Assembly: GCF_004193775.1 (NCBI RefSeq)
Contig: NC_041018.1
Span: forward strand, 35,836,466-35,900,465
Reading direction: 5' to 3'
Length of the DNA stretch: 64,000 bases
From: Glycine soja
Lineage: Eukaryota > Streptophyta > Magnoliopsida > Fabales > Fabaceae
The stretch's first letter is position 1; each line of letters begins with the position of its first letter. Below the pieces are notes generated by a model. It saw nothing but the letters and a program-made list of their open reading frames with translations. It was not told the origin of the DNA and made no database searches. Below are positions 35,726 to 47,450 of the stretch, in pieces. A program made the translations under genes and the position numbers.

Positions 35726-38700
35726 TTATGTGGACAAAGGACTAACATAAGTGTCCATGTATGAATCATCATCATCTACATTAACACCAATTGTTTTCCC
35801 GTGTAGAACCACGCACCACCTTTCATCCCAAGGGTCTTGCACATAAAATACTTGTTTAGCTTGTTCTGCCATGATGAAAGGGTCATTGTGATAAGCTAGT
35901 TTCTTTAGGTCTACCAACGTAAATCCTACATCGTCGGTCTGCACACCGGTGTTGTTGTCAACCCATTTACATTTGAAAACACACACAGTAAATTTGACAT
36001 AGTTAAGCTCCCTAATTTCATCAATGAACCCAAAGTAAGGGATGGAAGCTACATAGGGATTGTCATCATGCACACTTGCGAAGTGTTGAGATTCAGCCCT
36101 TAGGGTGACCCCGTTGTTTTGCATTGTACTTTTGTCGTCTTGTGCTTTTGTGTAAAAGGAATACTTGTTTATGTCGTATCCTTGCCAAGCTATAACATTT
36201 CTTTTAGGCCCATCTGCTAGCTTTCTTAATGTTTCTGAAACATTTTCATCAGCAAAGATTGTATCTTTAAACCAATCAGAGAAAGTCTTGTTATGCTTTT
36301 TCAAGACCCAGCTCTTTGACATTTTTGGATTATTTTGTTTGACTAAAGCTTCATGCTGAAGTATGTATGGCAAAACTTCATTAATGTTGTTCAACACATA
36401 CAAGTGAGCTTGTAACAAATCTTCTAAACTTGGAGTGATAACATGCAGTCCTCTTGAACCCTTACCACCCACTCTATCGTCATGCCGAGACTCAGGAAGG
36501 CCAACAGGTTTAGCCTTTTCAATGTACTCTGAACAAAATTCAATGGCTTCTTTTGCAATGTACCTTTTAGCAATAGATGCTTCCGAACGATGTAGATTTT
36601 TGGTATAACCTTTTAAGATCTTCATGTATCGCTCAATTGGGTACATCCACCGCAAATAAATAGGACCACAACCTTTGATTTCTCTGACTAGATGAGCAAT
36701 TAAGTGAATCTTGATGTCAAAGAAAGCAAGGAGAAAATACATCTCCAACTGGCACAGTATAATTGCGACCATATTTTCTAGGTCATCAAACTTGACAGGA
36801 TCAAGGACTTTGCTACATATGTCATGGAAGAAAAAGCTCAGGCAAGTTATGGCTAACCTTACTTTGTTAGGCAAAATGTCTCGTATGGCCATGGCTAACA
36901 ATTGTTGCATCAACACGTGACAATCGTGAGACTTTAACCCTACCAGCTTCAGGTCCTTCAACTGCACAAGGCTCTTAATATTTGAAGAGTATCCTTTTGG
37001 GACCTTGACCCGATGAAGACACTGACAAAAACTTATCATCTCCTTTCTGGACAAAGTATGACAAGTTGGAGGCAAGTATATTTTTTTTCCCATCAAACCT
37101 TGGATGCAACTGTGATCATATACCCATGTCAGCTAGATCTTGACAGGTATTCAGACCATCTTTCGTCTTGCCTTGAATGTTAAAGAGCACCCCAATCACA
37201 CTGTCACATACATTTTTCTCCATATGCATAACATCGATACAATGTCTAACATCCAGATCTGACCAATACGGAAGATCAAAGAAAATGGACCTCTTCTTCC
37301 ATATGCAAGTCTTATTTTTATCCTTCTTTTGGGTCTTTCCAAATACAATATTCAAGTGTTCAACCCGCTGGAAGACCTGCTCACCAGTCAATAGTATCAG
37401 CACAATTTCGTGCTCTTGACTTCCATTAAAAGCTTTTTTCAGTCATCTGTAAGGGTGATGTGGTTTTAGAAAATGACGATGCCTGCTATACATTTTTTTT
37501 CTACTATGTTTCAATTGTATGAAGCTTGTGTCTTCTTCACATATGGGGCATGCATGATGACCCTTGACACTGTAACCACTCAGATTTCCATATGCGGGAA
37601 AGTCATTAATGGTACAGAAAAGCATTGCATGCATTTCAAAAGTCTCCTTGTGAAATCCATCAAACACTAAAACCCCCTCATCCCATAACTTTCTCAGGTC
37701 TTCAATCAACAGACTTAGATAAACATCAATGTCATTTCCTGACTGTCTTGGGCCCGATATCATCATAGACAACATCATGTATTTTCGCTTCATACACAAC
37801 CAAGGAGGCAAACTGTAAATTACTAGTAGAACTGGCCATAAACTGTGTTGAGTGCTTAAATTGCCATACGGATTCATTCCATCACTGGCTAGTCCAAGCC
37901 TAAGATTTCTTGCCTCTTTGCCGAAATCCGAATACAAACCATCAATCTTCTTCCAGTGGGAGCAATCAGCTGGATGATGGACCATTCCATCAGAGTTTCT
38001 CCTATTTGCATGCTAGGTAAGGTCTTTTGCATCGTCTTCATTAGCAAAAAGATGCTTAAACCTTGGAATGATGGGAAGATACCACAACACCTTTGCTGGA
38101 GGGCCCTTCTTTGAGTTTTCATCAAAACTGCACTCTTCATCATCCTTCACCTTGTACCGTGATGCCCTACAACTGGGGCATTTGGACATTTCTTCAAATT
38201 CATGCCTGTATAGTATGCAATCATTAGGGCAAGCATGAATCTTCTCATACTCCATACCCATCGGACACAGGATCTTCTTGGCCTGATAGTAGCTTTTAGG
38301 CAACGTGTTTTCCTCTGGAAGCAGATCGTGCACTACTTCAAGCACTGAAGTAAAGCTTTTGTCACTCCACCCATATCTGGCCTTGACATTAACCAGACTT
38401 AAGACCGCTGACAACAGCGTCAACAAATTCTTGTACCCCAAATACAAAGGCTTCTTTGAGTCACTCTGCAATCTTTCATACACAAGGGCATGAGCTTGCT
38501 GAAAAGACTATTGTCCAAGGTCATGAATCATATCCTCCAAGCGATCTCCCATTTCTACATCAAATGGTTCAGATTGGGGCCCACTCTGCATGTTTTTCAT
38601 TTCACCATGCCATATCCACGTCGTATAATTCCTCTTAATTCCATCACACAACAGATGCTCTCGTATATCGTCCAGTATTTGTCATCTTCCGTTCAAACAA

Positions 38701-38831
38701 TTGATGCAAGGACAATAATATTTTCCATCTTTATCCGGTCGACCTCTTTCAGAAGCAAATTGCAAGAACTGCTCCATGCCTTCCTCATATTCTGGGCTGA
38801 TGCAACTTTCATTCATCCAACTTTGATCCAT
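35726..38831 (-). pseudogene. TNP2-type CACTA transposase, broken
   Basis: Domains in order: Transposase-associated N-terminus from the ATG at 38831 (MDQSWMNESCISPEYEEG..., CPCINC); a Transposase_21 (TNP2) core with YGWSDKSFTSVLE, HACPNDCILYR, CPSCRASRYK, GNLSGYSVKGHHACPIC and HCIDVMHMEKNVCDSVIG; then a DUF4218-like region (about 37090-36540; YLRWMYPIERYMK) and a DUF4216-like region (about 36020-35760; DVGFTLVDLKKLAY, FYVQDPWDERWCV). Breaks in the first frame: a TGA after CINCLNGR (~38690), TAG at ~38510, TAG at 38013-38015, TGA at 37443-37445 and TGA at 37116-37118. An extra A in an A8 run near 37085 then shifts the frame. Most stops are CGA to TGA or TGG to TAG changes, typical of methylated transposon DNA. 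The enzyme would cut element ends; this copy cannot make it. Confidence 0.9.
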
Positions 38832-38839
38832 CTAAGTAA

Positions 38840-39459
38840 TAACCCCATGATACTCACAAAGTTATTCGATGCATGAAAATCTCACTTTTTTATTATAGGT
38901 GTGGCCTTATCCCATTTGGGAAGACGGTCTTTTATAGTAGCTTCATACGTCAGGGTTAATTTTATTTTGTTAAATTTGACAAAATTTCGGCAGCATTTCA
39001 CATTGGTCTCAAGTATACAACATGAAATTGGTGATATTAATTTCCCGATAATCAAGTATGCACTCAAAGAACGAATCGAAATGCATTGTACCGAAATTTC
39101 ATCAAATTAAACAAAATAATGTTAACCTTAATGCATGAATCTACCATAAAAATATCAGTCTCCCCAAACTGTCCAAACGGACAATTCAAGATTGAATACA
39201 ATGATTAATGCAAATTGTCCGCAAGAATCAAATGGGAATCTAAGGTTCACTCATCATGAACACAATTTGTATAGCTTATATCAACTGTCATTAACAGCAG
39301 TGAACAACTAATAATAATATTAGTTGGTAACAAACATTTGTACCTATGATGATGAGCAGCACGGTCCAAAATGAAAGCAACAATGAATGACCACCTAAAT
39401 CAATCATCATTCTGAAAAATAGATATCAATATGTGGCAATTAGTAGGCTTTATAAAAAG

Positions 39460-39523
<64 letters not shown>

Positions 39524-40202
39524 GTGTGTGTGTGTGTGTGTGTGTCTCTGTGTGTGTATGTCTGTGTGTCTCTGTGAGTGTGTGTGTATGTGTGTGTGTG
39601 TGTGTGTGTGTGTCTCAGTGTGTGTATGTGCAATGGCACACCGTGTTTCGAGAAACTTTTGTGGCCAACATTCCATCAAAAGTTTAACTCAATTAACCAA
39701 AATGATACTTCAACAATATTCCAAAGAAACAATTATATAATTTCTATAGTAAATTGTGACATAATTTAGAAATAATTGGAAGCATAAGAATACTAAGTAC
39801 ATTTAACATTTAGAAAACTATATGCAACAAACTACTATGCTCCAACATCTGCAAATTTGCAGGTTGTAGCCAGTATTTCATGCATTACAAGGCAAAGATT
39901 TCCAAAGGTGAACTTATATATATAACAGGATGTAACATTCTCTTTTTATAGATTTTGACATTGGTATTATTATTAGATAACATAAATATCTCTTTAATGT
40001 TTCTGCTGGAGTTTGAAACATTGAAATGATATTTTATTGGGGATGTTGATATTATATTCATTTCCTCACAATAAGCCCCCATCTTCACCTAGTTTATCTT
40101 CTTTGGGTTATTTTATGTCGAAAGTTAACAAATAATTGCAGTCTCATTATTGATCCCTGTACTGCAGTGTAAGGTCAATCTCAGATGGGGTTTTCTCATT
40201 AA
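38840..40202. other. CACTA intron/leader region with long GT tract
   Basis: No gene is recognised between the transposase start and the nested gypsy element. The overlapping open frames at 39400-39769 are translations of the GT/AC microsatellite (Cys-Val or His-Thr runs) and are not genes. Confidence 0.5.
39472..39630. repeat. (GT)n compound microsatellite, ~160 bp
   Basis: A near-pure GT run to about 39545, then GT interrupted by CTCT, TATG and CAG words. One of two very long GT tracts in this CACTA; the other is at 46678-46789. Confidence 0.97.
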
Positions 40203-41079
40203 ATGCCTCCCTTCACATTGCAATGGAGAAACTATAAAGGACTAGACTCAATATTGTTGCTTAAGAGGGTGTTCCTGGAGAAATTCTTCCCTACATCTAG
40301 GACCACTGCCATCAGAAAAGACATTTCAGGCATCAAGCAACTTAATGGAGAAAGCTTGTATGAGTACTGGGAAAGATTCAAGAAATTGTGTGCAAGCTAT
40401 CCTCACCACTAGATTTCTGAGCAACTCCTTCTTCAATATTTCTATGAGGGACTTAGCAACATGGAGAGGAGTATGATTGATGCTGCCAGTGGTGAAGCCC
40501 TTGGTGATATGACCCCTGCTGAAGCTAGGAATTTGATTGAGAAGATGGCTTCCAACTCCCAACAATTCAGTGCAAGAAATTATGCTATTGTTCTTAGAGG
40601 AGTCCATGAGGTGGCCACAAATTCATCTTCATCTACTGAAAATAAAAAGCTTGAAGGAAAACTTGATGCCTTGGTCAACCTAGTAACTCATCTTGCCATG
40701 AATAAGAAATCTACACATGTTGCAAGAGTCTGTGGTCTATGTTCTTCTGCAGATCACCGTAAAAATCTTTGTCCTTCTTTGTAGCAATCTGGAGTCAATG
40801 AGCAACCTAAAGCTTATGCTACAAACATTTATAATAGTTACACCTCCTCAGCAGCAAAACCAACAACAGCAGAATAATTATGACCTTTCAAGCAATAGAT
40901 ACAATCCAGGTTGGAGGAATCATCCAAATCTGAAATGGACAAGTCCTCCACAACAACAACAGCATGTGCCTCCTTTCCAGAATGTTGCTGCTCCAAGCAA
41001 GCCATATGTTCCTCCTCCAATATAACAGCAGTCACAACAAGCAATTGAGGTCTCTCCTCAACCTTCCTTAGAAGAGTTA
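40203..41079 (+). pseudogene. Gypsy gag, partial
   Basis: Gag coats the element RNA in cytoplasmic particles. The retrotransposon gag domain is seen from VFLEKFFPTSRTTAIRKDI through LYEYWERFKKLCASYPHH and YFYEGLSNMERSMIDAASG, followed by a short zinc-knuckle-like CGLCSSADHRKNLCPSL. Breaks: a TAG after SYPHH (~40410), a TAG after CPSL (40782-40784), and a frameshift near 40850 into the Gln/Pro-rich frame (40717-41025), which ends at a TAA before QQSQQAIEVS. The normal N-terminal part of gag is missing. Confidence 0.85.
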
Positions 41080-42603
41080 GTGAGGCAAATGACCATCCAG
41101 AATATGCAATTTCAGCAAGAGACAAGAGCCTCCATTCAGAGTCTGACAAATCAGATGGGGCAGATGGCTACTCAGATGAACCAAGCTCAGTCCCAAAATT
41201 CTGACAAATTGCCTTCACAAACTGTGCAGAATCCAAAAAATGTGAGTGCCATCACCTTAAGGTCAGGCAACCAAATTCAAGTGCCTCCACCAGTAGCAGC
41301 ACCTGCACCTGAACCTGTCAAGCTTCCTTCTACACCTGAAAAAGAGGATGAGATAGTTGCACAAAAGAGAAAGCTTCCTAACAAAAATTTTCATGCAGGT
41401 GGACCTTCTTCTAGTAATTATGACTTACAACAGCCTCCTATCCCTCTTCCATTCCCACCTAGTGCAATTCCAAACAAAAAGATGGAAGAAGCGGGAAAGG
41501 AGATCATGGAGACCTTTAGAAAAGTAGAGGTGAACATACCTCTGCTGGATGCCATCAAGCAGATTCCAAGATATGCCAAGTTTCTAAAGGAGCTGTGCAC
41601 CCACAAAAGGAAGTTCAAGGGCAATGAAAGGATTAGCATGGGTAGAAACGTGTCAGCATTGATAGGTAAATCTGTTCCTCACATTCCTGAGAAATGTAAG
41701 GACCCAGGTACTTTCTGTATACCTTGCATAATTGGGAACAATAAATTTGAGAATGTCATGCTAGATCTAGGAGCATCAGTTAGTGTCATGCCTCTATCCA
41801 TTTTCAATTCTTTATCTCTTGGACCTTTGCAATCTACAGATGTAGTGATTCATTTGGCAAATAGAAGTGTTACTTACCCCACAGGTTTCATAGAGGATGT
41901 GCTAGTTCGGGTTGGTGAACTTATTTTTCCTGTTAATTTTTATGTTCTTAATATGGAAGAGGGATTTTCCTATGGTTCAGTTCGAATTATTTTAGGCAGG
42001 CCATTTATGAAAACAGCCCGAACCAAGATAGATGTTTACGCTGGCACATTGTCTATGGAATTTGGTGATATTGTTGTTCATTTTAACATTCTTGATGCCA
42101 TGAAACATCCATCTGAGGATCATTCTATTTTTCGTCCTGAGATAATTGATCAGATTGTTGATGATTATATGTTTGATTTTGTTCTTCATGGTAGGAAACA
42201 TTCATTTTTATCTTATCTGCATACTTGTCACTCCTTATGCATTGAATCTAAATTTGAGTTTGAATTTGATCCTGTATCTGATTTTTATGCTGAGAGTGAA
42301 TTTGAATTTGAGTCTGGTTCTAATTTTCTGGGTGTTGTACCTCTTGATGTTGATTTTTTAGAGTCAGAATGCACTAACCATGTTGCAGGAAGTACATATA
42401 CTTCTGACTTTCTTTATGAGGTACAGGCTGAGGAACCTTCTTCTTCTCCTACCATAGTTCCTCCCACTGTTCAGCCACCACCCACACCAGAGTTGAAGCC
42501 CTTACCAGCAAACCTCAAATATGCTTACTTGGAGGACAAGGAAAAATTTCCAGTGGTCATCTCTGCCTCCCTTGATGTTGAGCAAGAGGAGAAGTTGTTC
42601 TAG
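41080..42603 (+). pseudogene. Gypsy gag C-terminus and aspartic protease
   Basis: A 507-codon open frame. Its N-terminal ~80 residues form a Gln/Met-rich coil (QMGQMATQMNQAQ) ending in NVSAITLRSGNQI, a conserved junction of Athila-like polyproteins. Residues ~215-330 are the retropepsin: FENVMLDLGASVSVMPLSIF holds the active-site D-L-G-A-S, then HLANRSVTYPTGFIEDVLV and ILGRPFMKTARTKIDV. DLG in place of DTG/DSG is usual for this lineage, so the site is not obviously dead. After it is an acidic/Phe-rich linker. The frame ends at TAG just before the reverse-transcriptase region, where a frameshift is needed to continue. It is the longest open frame in the window. Confidence 0.85.
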
Positions 42604-43678
42604 TGCTCAAGAAGCACAAGAAAGCCATTGGATGGACTTTAGCAGACATTCTCGGTATTAGCCCATCTACCTACATGCATAGGATACTTTTAGAGGATCG
42701 AGCTAAGCCAGTGAGGCAACCACAACGGAGACTCAATCTCGTCATTCTAGATGTGGTGAAAAAGGAAGTGACCAAGCTCTTACAAGCTCGAACATCTACC
42801 CCATTTCTGACAGCCAGTGGATGAGTCCAGTCCAAGTGGTTCCTAAGAAGACAGGCCTCACAGTGATTAAGAATGAAAGGGATGAGCTTATCCCCACAAG
42901 AGTCCAGAATAGTTGGTGAGTCTGCATTAATTATAGGAGGTTGAACCAGGTAACCAGAAAAGATCATTTTCCCCTGCCTTTCATTGATCAAATGCTTGAG
43001 CGCTTGGTAGGTAAGTCTCATTACTATTTTCTTGATGGTTTTTCTAGTTATTTACAAATTCATATTGTTCCTGAGGATCAAGAAAAGACCATATTCACCT
43101 GTCCTTTTGGCACTTTTGCCTATAGAAGGATGCCCTTTGGCCTATGCAACACCCCTGGTACCTTCCAGCAGTGTATGCTTAGCATTTTCAGTGATTTTTT
43201 AGAGACTTGCATAAAGGTGTTTATGGATGATTTTACTATTTATGGATCCTCTTTTGATACATGTTTGGATAGTCTGGCTAGAGTTCTTAGTAGATGCATT
43301 AAAACTAACCTTGTGTTGAATTTTGAAAAATGTCACTTCATGGTAGAACAAGGTATAGTTTTAGGGCATATCATTTCAAGTAGGGGCATAGAGGTAGACC
43401 CTGCAAAAATAGATGTTATTTCACAATTTCCTTACCCCTCTTGCGTGCGAGAGGTTCGTTCTTTTCTTGGTCATGCAGGGTTTTATAGGCGCTTTATCAA
43501 GAATTTTAGCAAAGTGGCCCTTCCACTATCCAATCTGCTGCAAAAGGAGGTGGAGTTTGATTTTGATGACCGGTGCAAAGAGGCTTTTGATTGCCTCAAG
43601 CTTGCAGTGACTACCACCTCTATCATTTGGGCGCCTGATTGGACAGCCCCATTTGAGTGGTTAATGGACACCGGCTGA
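42603..43678 (+). pseudogene. Gypsy reverse transcriptase, partial
   Basis: It starts LKKHKKAIGWTLADILGISP and reaches KKEVTKLLQA (42603-42824), is then frame-broken around 42800-42940, and resumes at NQVTRKDHFPLPFIDQMLERL. Catalytic-core motifs follow: YRRMPFGLCNTPGTFQ and VFMDDFTIYG (the F-x-D-D box), GHIISSRGIEVDPAKI, and SFLGHAGFYRRFIKNFSK. Similarity ends near APDWTAPFE; the RNase H and integrase domains that should follow are absent. The palm residues look conserved, but the upstream frame breaks mean no working polyprotein. Transcription would run to the right, opposite to the host CACTA. Confidence 0.88.
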
Positions 43679-45346
43679 ACCATTCCTCACAAATCCCTCC
43701 TCAGTGGATGTAGTGGTGGAGGAGACCTCCCTACTTCACCCTACTTCCCTTCCGTCATGACTTAGGGAGTTTTCTTTTTCTGTCTCCTTCTTTACTTTTA
43801 TTGCACTTGTCCAAATTTATTGATTGCCTTGATTGTTCTTGATCTTATGGTTGTGCTACATTGAGGACAATGTGTTGTTTAAGTGTGAGCGGGGGGGGGG
43901 GGGGGGGGGGGGGAGAAGATTGTTCTTTAATTTTGTTGGGTATTCTAGTTTAATTTTGTTAGGGAGAAGATTGTTCTTTAATTTTGTTGGGTATTCTAGT
44001 TTAATTTTATAAGGTTTTCTAGCTTAATTTTGTTAGGTTTTCTAGCTTAATTTTTTTATTTTGGTTTTATGTTTTGTGTACAACATTGCATGTTCTCTTT
44101 GAATTATAGGTTATGTACATGTAATGGGTAATTGTTTTTGAAATAGGAGTTTCTTGGCATTTTGTGAATTGAATCCTTGTTTTTCTCTACATGTCAAGTT
44201 AGTTTTGAAAGTTCGAATTAAAAGTGATAGATTTACCCTTGGTGAAAATTTGAGCCATCATCATTTATTTTATTCGGTGTGTTTTGCTCCATTGATTGCT
44301 TGCACAATAGCCTTGGCTTTACTCTTGTTGATACTTCTTGCTTCACATGCATGTTGGGAGATGACTTAGGCATTTTGTTCTTATAAGCCTCTAGCCAAAT
44401 AAGCCTACCTTGAATTAATTCCTTTGATAGCCCCTTTGAGCCTATGTTCCCCTTTCTTTGTTTTGAAGCTCATTACAAGCCTTAAGTGAAAAACCATGAT
44501 TTCACCCTACCCTTAAGGAATTTTGGAGCTTTGGAATTGTTTTGGGAATAAGTGTGAGGGAGGGGGGGGGGGGTATGTTTCATTGGATGATATGTTTTTA
44601 TTGGCCATGCTTGATGATGTATACATATATTGCCTAATTGTTGCTTTATTTTTCAAATGCTTTCAATTGCTACTGTTCACGTTAAAAAAAATAAAAAAAT
44701 AGAAAAAGAATGAGGTTGAATAAATGAGGTCTTGGTTTGAAGACTTGAATTGGTTTGAGGACTTGGTTGATTTTGTTTTGGGTTACTTTTTAAAGCTTAA
44801 TTTGTAATTTTGGTTTTGGGGTTTATTACTTTTTCTTACTTCCCACTTATTCCCCATTGCTCCTCTATTCCTTTGGGTTTTAGCTACCATCCCATACTTT
44901 CATCTACCTTGTCCTTGACCCCATTACAACCTTAAAAGACCTTTTGATCCTCATGTGCATGTGCTTGTGATGTGGTTGTCAATTTTAGAGTCTTGCCAAG
45001 TCTATGTGGTGTTTGTTTTCATGGGTGCTCTGAGAGTAAACAGTAGCCTAGACACTTGAGAGATATAGTGCATATCTTGTGAGGCTTTATCACTTTTTAT
45101 TCTTGAGCTGATTTACTATCTTGCCATGTTTGAGATGCTTGGATGATTTTCATGACGGCCTTGACTCTTTAACTCTTTACGTGTTGCATGCTACCCATTC
45201 TTTTTATTCCTTGAGATTCATTGAGAAATATGTAATTGTTGTTGTGTCTATTTATTTCTCTTTAATGTCTCTGGATTTGTCCCTTGCTTTGTTTTTTTTT
45301 TATTTTGCCCAGGAGTGCAAAAGGTTAAGTGTGAGGGGATTTTACG
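43679..45346 (+). other. 3' untranslated region with repeated PPT-like words and poly(G)
   Basis: Three similar purine words occur: TTTAAGTGTGAGCGGGG (~43879, running into 23 G at 43891-43913), ATAAGTGTGAGGGAGGGG (~44548, with 12 G at 44562-44573), and GTTAAGTGTGAGGGGA (~45325). AGGGAGAAGATTGTTC and about 45 further bp are tandemly duplicated at 43911-44010. The small frames at 44154-44369 and 45121-45372 are not recognised. Confidence 0.6.
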
Positions 45347-46123
45347 TGTCATCATTTTTTCATATTTCTTAACCCTTTTTATCACCATTTTAATTATTGA
45401 TTAGCCTTAATTGTCAAATTAATTATGCAGTTTTATCATTTGGGCCTACTGGATTAATTTTGTGTTTTTAATTTAATTTCAGGAGAATTATAAGCAATTG
45501 GGCTTGAATCCAGAATTGGGCTTGGACTTGAAGAGAGCAGACAATTTTATTCTACCAAATCTTATCTTATCTAGATTTTATCTCATCTAGATATTATTTT
45601 ATCTAGATTTTATCTCATCTAGATATTATTTTATATAGATCTTATCTAGATTTTGTCTTATCTTATCTTATCTAGATTTTATTTTATTTATGGGCTTGGA
45701 ATTAAAATAGATTTTGTCTCTGCGCTTAATTTACGTTCATGTTTAATGATCAGTTCCGTTCATGATTAATTGGTGTATGTGTTGCTTAATCACATAATGA
45801 ATGCCTTATGTTAAATTTTGCTTAGTAATTTAATTTAGGGTTGGATTAAGTGGTTGAACTGATAAAGGATAAATCCTTGTAACCTAGGATAAGAGACTTG
45901 CTTGTGAATCAAGGGGAAACAACGTGTTTTAATTCTGATATTTTATAATTAAAATTTACTTGCTGTTTAATTTACAAAAACAAACAACCCCCCAATTTGT
46001 TACTATTTTATTACGATCTGTTATGAACGTTTGGTTGACCATTGCTCGTTGGGAGACGACCTAGGATCACTTCCTAGATACTGCATCTTTAATCTTTATT
46101 TGATTCGGGTACGGCCTCGATCA
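45347..46123 (+). repeat. Probable 3' LTR of the gypsy element
   Basis: It begins TGTCATCATTTTTTC just after the third purine tract and ends near GGTACGGCCTCGATCA. It contains a tandem tract of ATCTAGATTTTATCTC units (45561-45685) and the word TTGGGAGACGACCTAGGATCACTTCCTAGATACTGCA, whose form is typical of Athila-like LTR ends. The boundaries are estimates because no second LTR is available for comparison. Confidence 0.5.
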
Positions 46124-46675
46124 ATCCCCCAAGGGTTTTTAGATCAAATTGATTTCATTAGTGAAGGTGGAGTTTAAGTAATTAACAAAGTGGTCTAGGG
46201 GGCTTACTTTCTGGATATATGTGGCTTTTCACAACTGTATAAGGTCCCGATTGAGTATGAAATTAATCTCTCTTTCCAAAAAGCATCCAAATATCTCTCT
46301 CTACCTAGTTAGCTGGATGTATAGACTAGAGTACACAATGACTTGTTTTAATGGTGCAGGCTAAGAATTTTCAAGCCTGTAGGAGGGAATTGGAGCCATG
46401 TTACTCAATTTAATTGATAGAACTCTAGCTACCACATGAGTTATGTTTTTTAGTGGACTTAAATATCTCATAATTGAAAATGACCTGCTGGTACACAATT
46501 TAAAATGTTCTAACCAACAAAAACAAAACTAGTTTTATTAATGATTATCCTAAAAACTAATTAGTGGGGTACTAGAACAAGTTTAGCTTAAGAAGAAAAA
46601 AAAATGGAGTACCACCAAAGACAAACCTTAAGGCAATCCTTACTACTAATTAGCTTTAGACTGCTTCTGCAATTC

Positions 46676-46789
<114 letters not shown>

Positions 46790-46805
46790 CTCAGTCACCA
46801 ACTTG

Positions 46806-47450
46806 ACCATCATAGGTATAACATAGTGAAATCACTTGCATTTGCACTTCTCTATCTGCACGAGGAATGGGATGAACAAGTCATTCACAGGAACATAACC
46901 TCTTCAGTAGTGACTCTTGAACTTGACATGACCCCAAAACTAGGTAGTTTTGCTCTGGCTAAGTTTTTGTCAAGGAATGAGCATGGCCATCATGTAATCA
47001 GCAATAAGAGCAACCTGAGGCTGTGGATTTTAATTAAGGTTAGGAGCTGTGGATTTAAGGTTATGGTGCCCAAGACTAGGTAGTTTTGGTGTAGTGATGC
47101 TTGAGATTGTAAGTGGACTTAAGACTGTGGATTTTAGGCAACCTGAGGTGCTATTGGTAAAGAAGGTTCATGAATTTGAGGTGAGAAAAAGGCCACTTGA
47201 GGCATTAGCAGATATGGGACTAAATGGAGAGTACAATTTGAAGGAGTTAATGACATTGGTAAGCTTAGGAGCTGCATGCACCTGTTCTGACCCAAAATTA
47301 AGACCAACCACTAGACAGATAGTAAGCATTCTTGATGGCAATGACAAATTAATCATGGGAGAGAACATGGAGAGCAGGGAAGATTGGAGAGAAAGAAATA
47401 CTTGCTCTTTGTCACTGGTTAAGACAATTCAAGGTCTAGGAATACAATGA
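46806..47450 (+). pseudogene. Receptor-like kinase (LecRK-S.2-like) C-terminal fragment
   Basis: The fragment holds the second half of a protein kinase domain resembling lectin-domain receptor-like kinase S.2. Piece 1 (46806-46990) reads RYNIVKSLAFALLYLHEEWD, VIHRNITSS (catalytic-loop position, HRN for HRD) and PKLGSFALAKFL (GSF for DFG). These variants also occur, as I remember it, in the atypical second kinase domain of the intact relatives. Piece 2 (47076-47450) reads GVVMLEIVSGLKTVDFRQPE, VHEFEVRKRPLEALAD, LMTLVSLGAACTCSDPKLRP and ends EDWRERNTCS to a stop. The activation segment between them is replaced by about 90 bp of rearranged sequence, and the extracellular lectin, membrane and first kinase regions are absent. 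It is a non-functional fragment inside the CACTA, antisense to the transposase. Confidence 0.82.

Larger units (their letters stand above)
40203..46123 (+). mobile_element. Nested Ty3/gypsy (Athila-like) retrotransposon, 5'-truncated
   Basis: It contains gag, aspartic protease and most of reverse transcriptase in order, followed by a 3' untranslated region with PPT-like words and a probable 3' LTR (about 45347-46123). No 5' LTR or primer site is seen; gag begins part-way through its conserved domain. Connection/RNase H and integrase are missing after 43678. It lies on the opposite strand to the CACTA genes, between the transposase start and the CACTA leader exon. Target duplications could not be identified. 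Confidence 0.75.

Noticed and set aside
39400..39769. Cys-Val and His-Thr repeat proteins
   Set aside because: Pure translations of a GT/AC microsatellite.
41767..41781. Protease D-L-G as an inactivating mutation
   Set aside because: DLGAS is the usual form in Athila-like proteases as I know the family, so it is not evidence of loss by itself.
41080..42603. 507-codon ORF as a host gene
   Set aside because: Contains gypsy gag tail and retropepsin motifs and is followed by reverse transcriptase; it is a retrotransposon fragment.
46806..47450. Functional receptor kinase gene
   Set aside because: Lacks the lectin, membrane and N-lobe regions and the activation segment; interrupted by rearranged sequence and stops.
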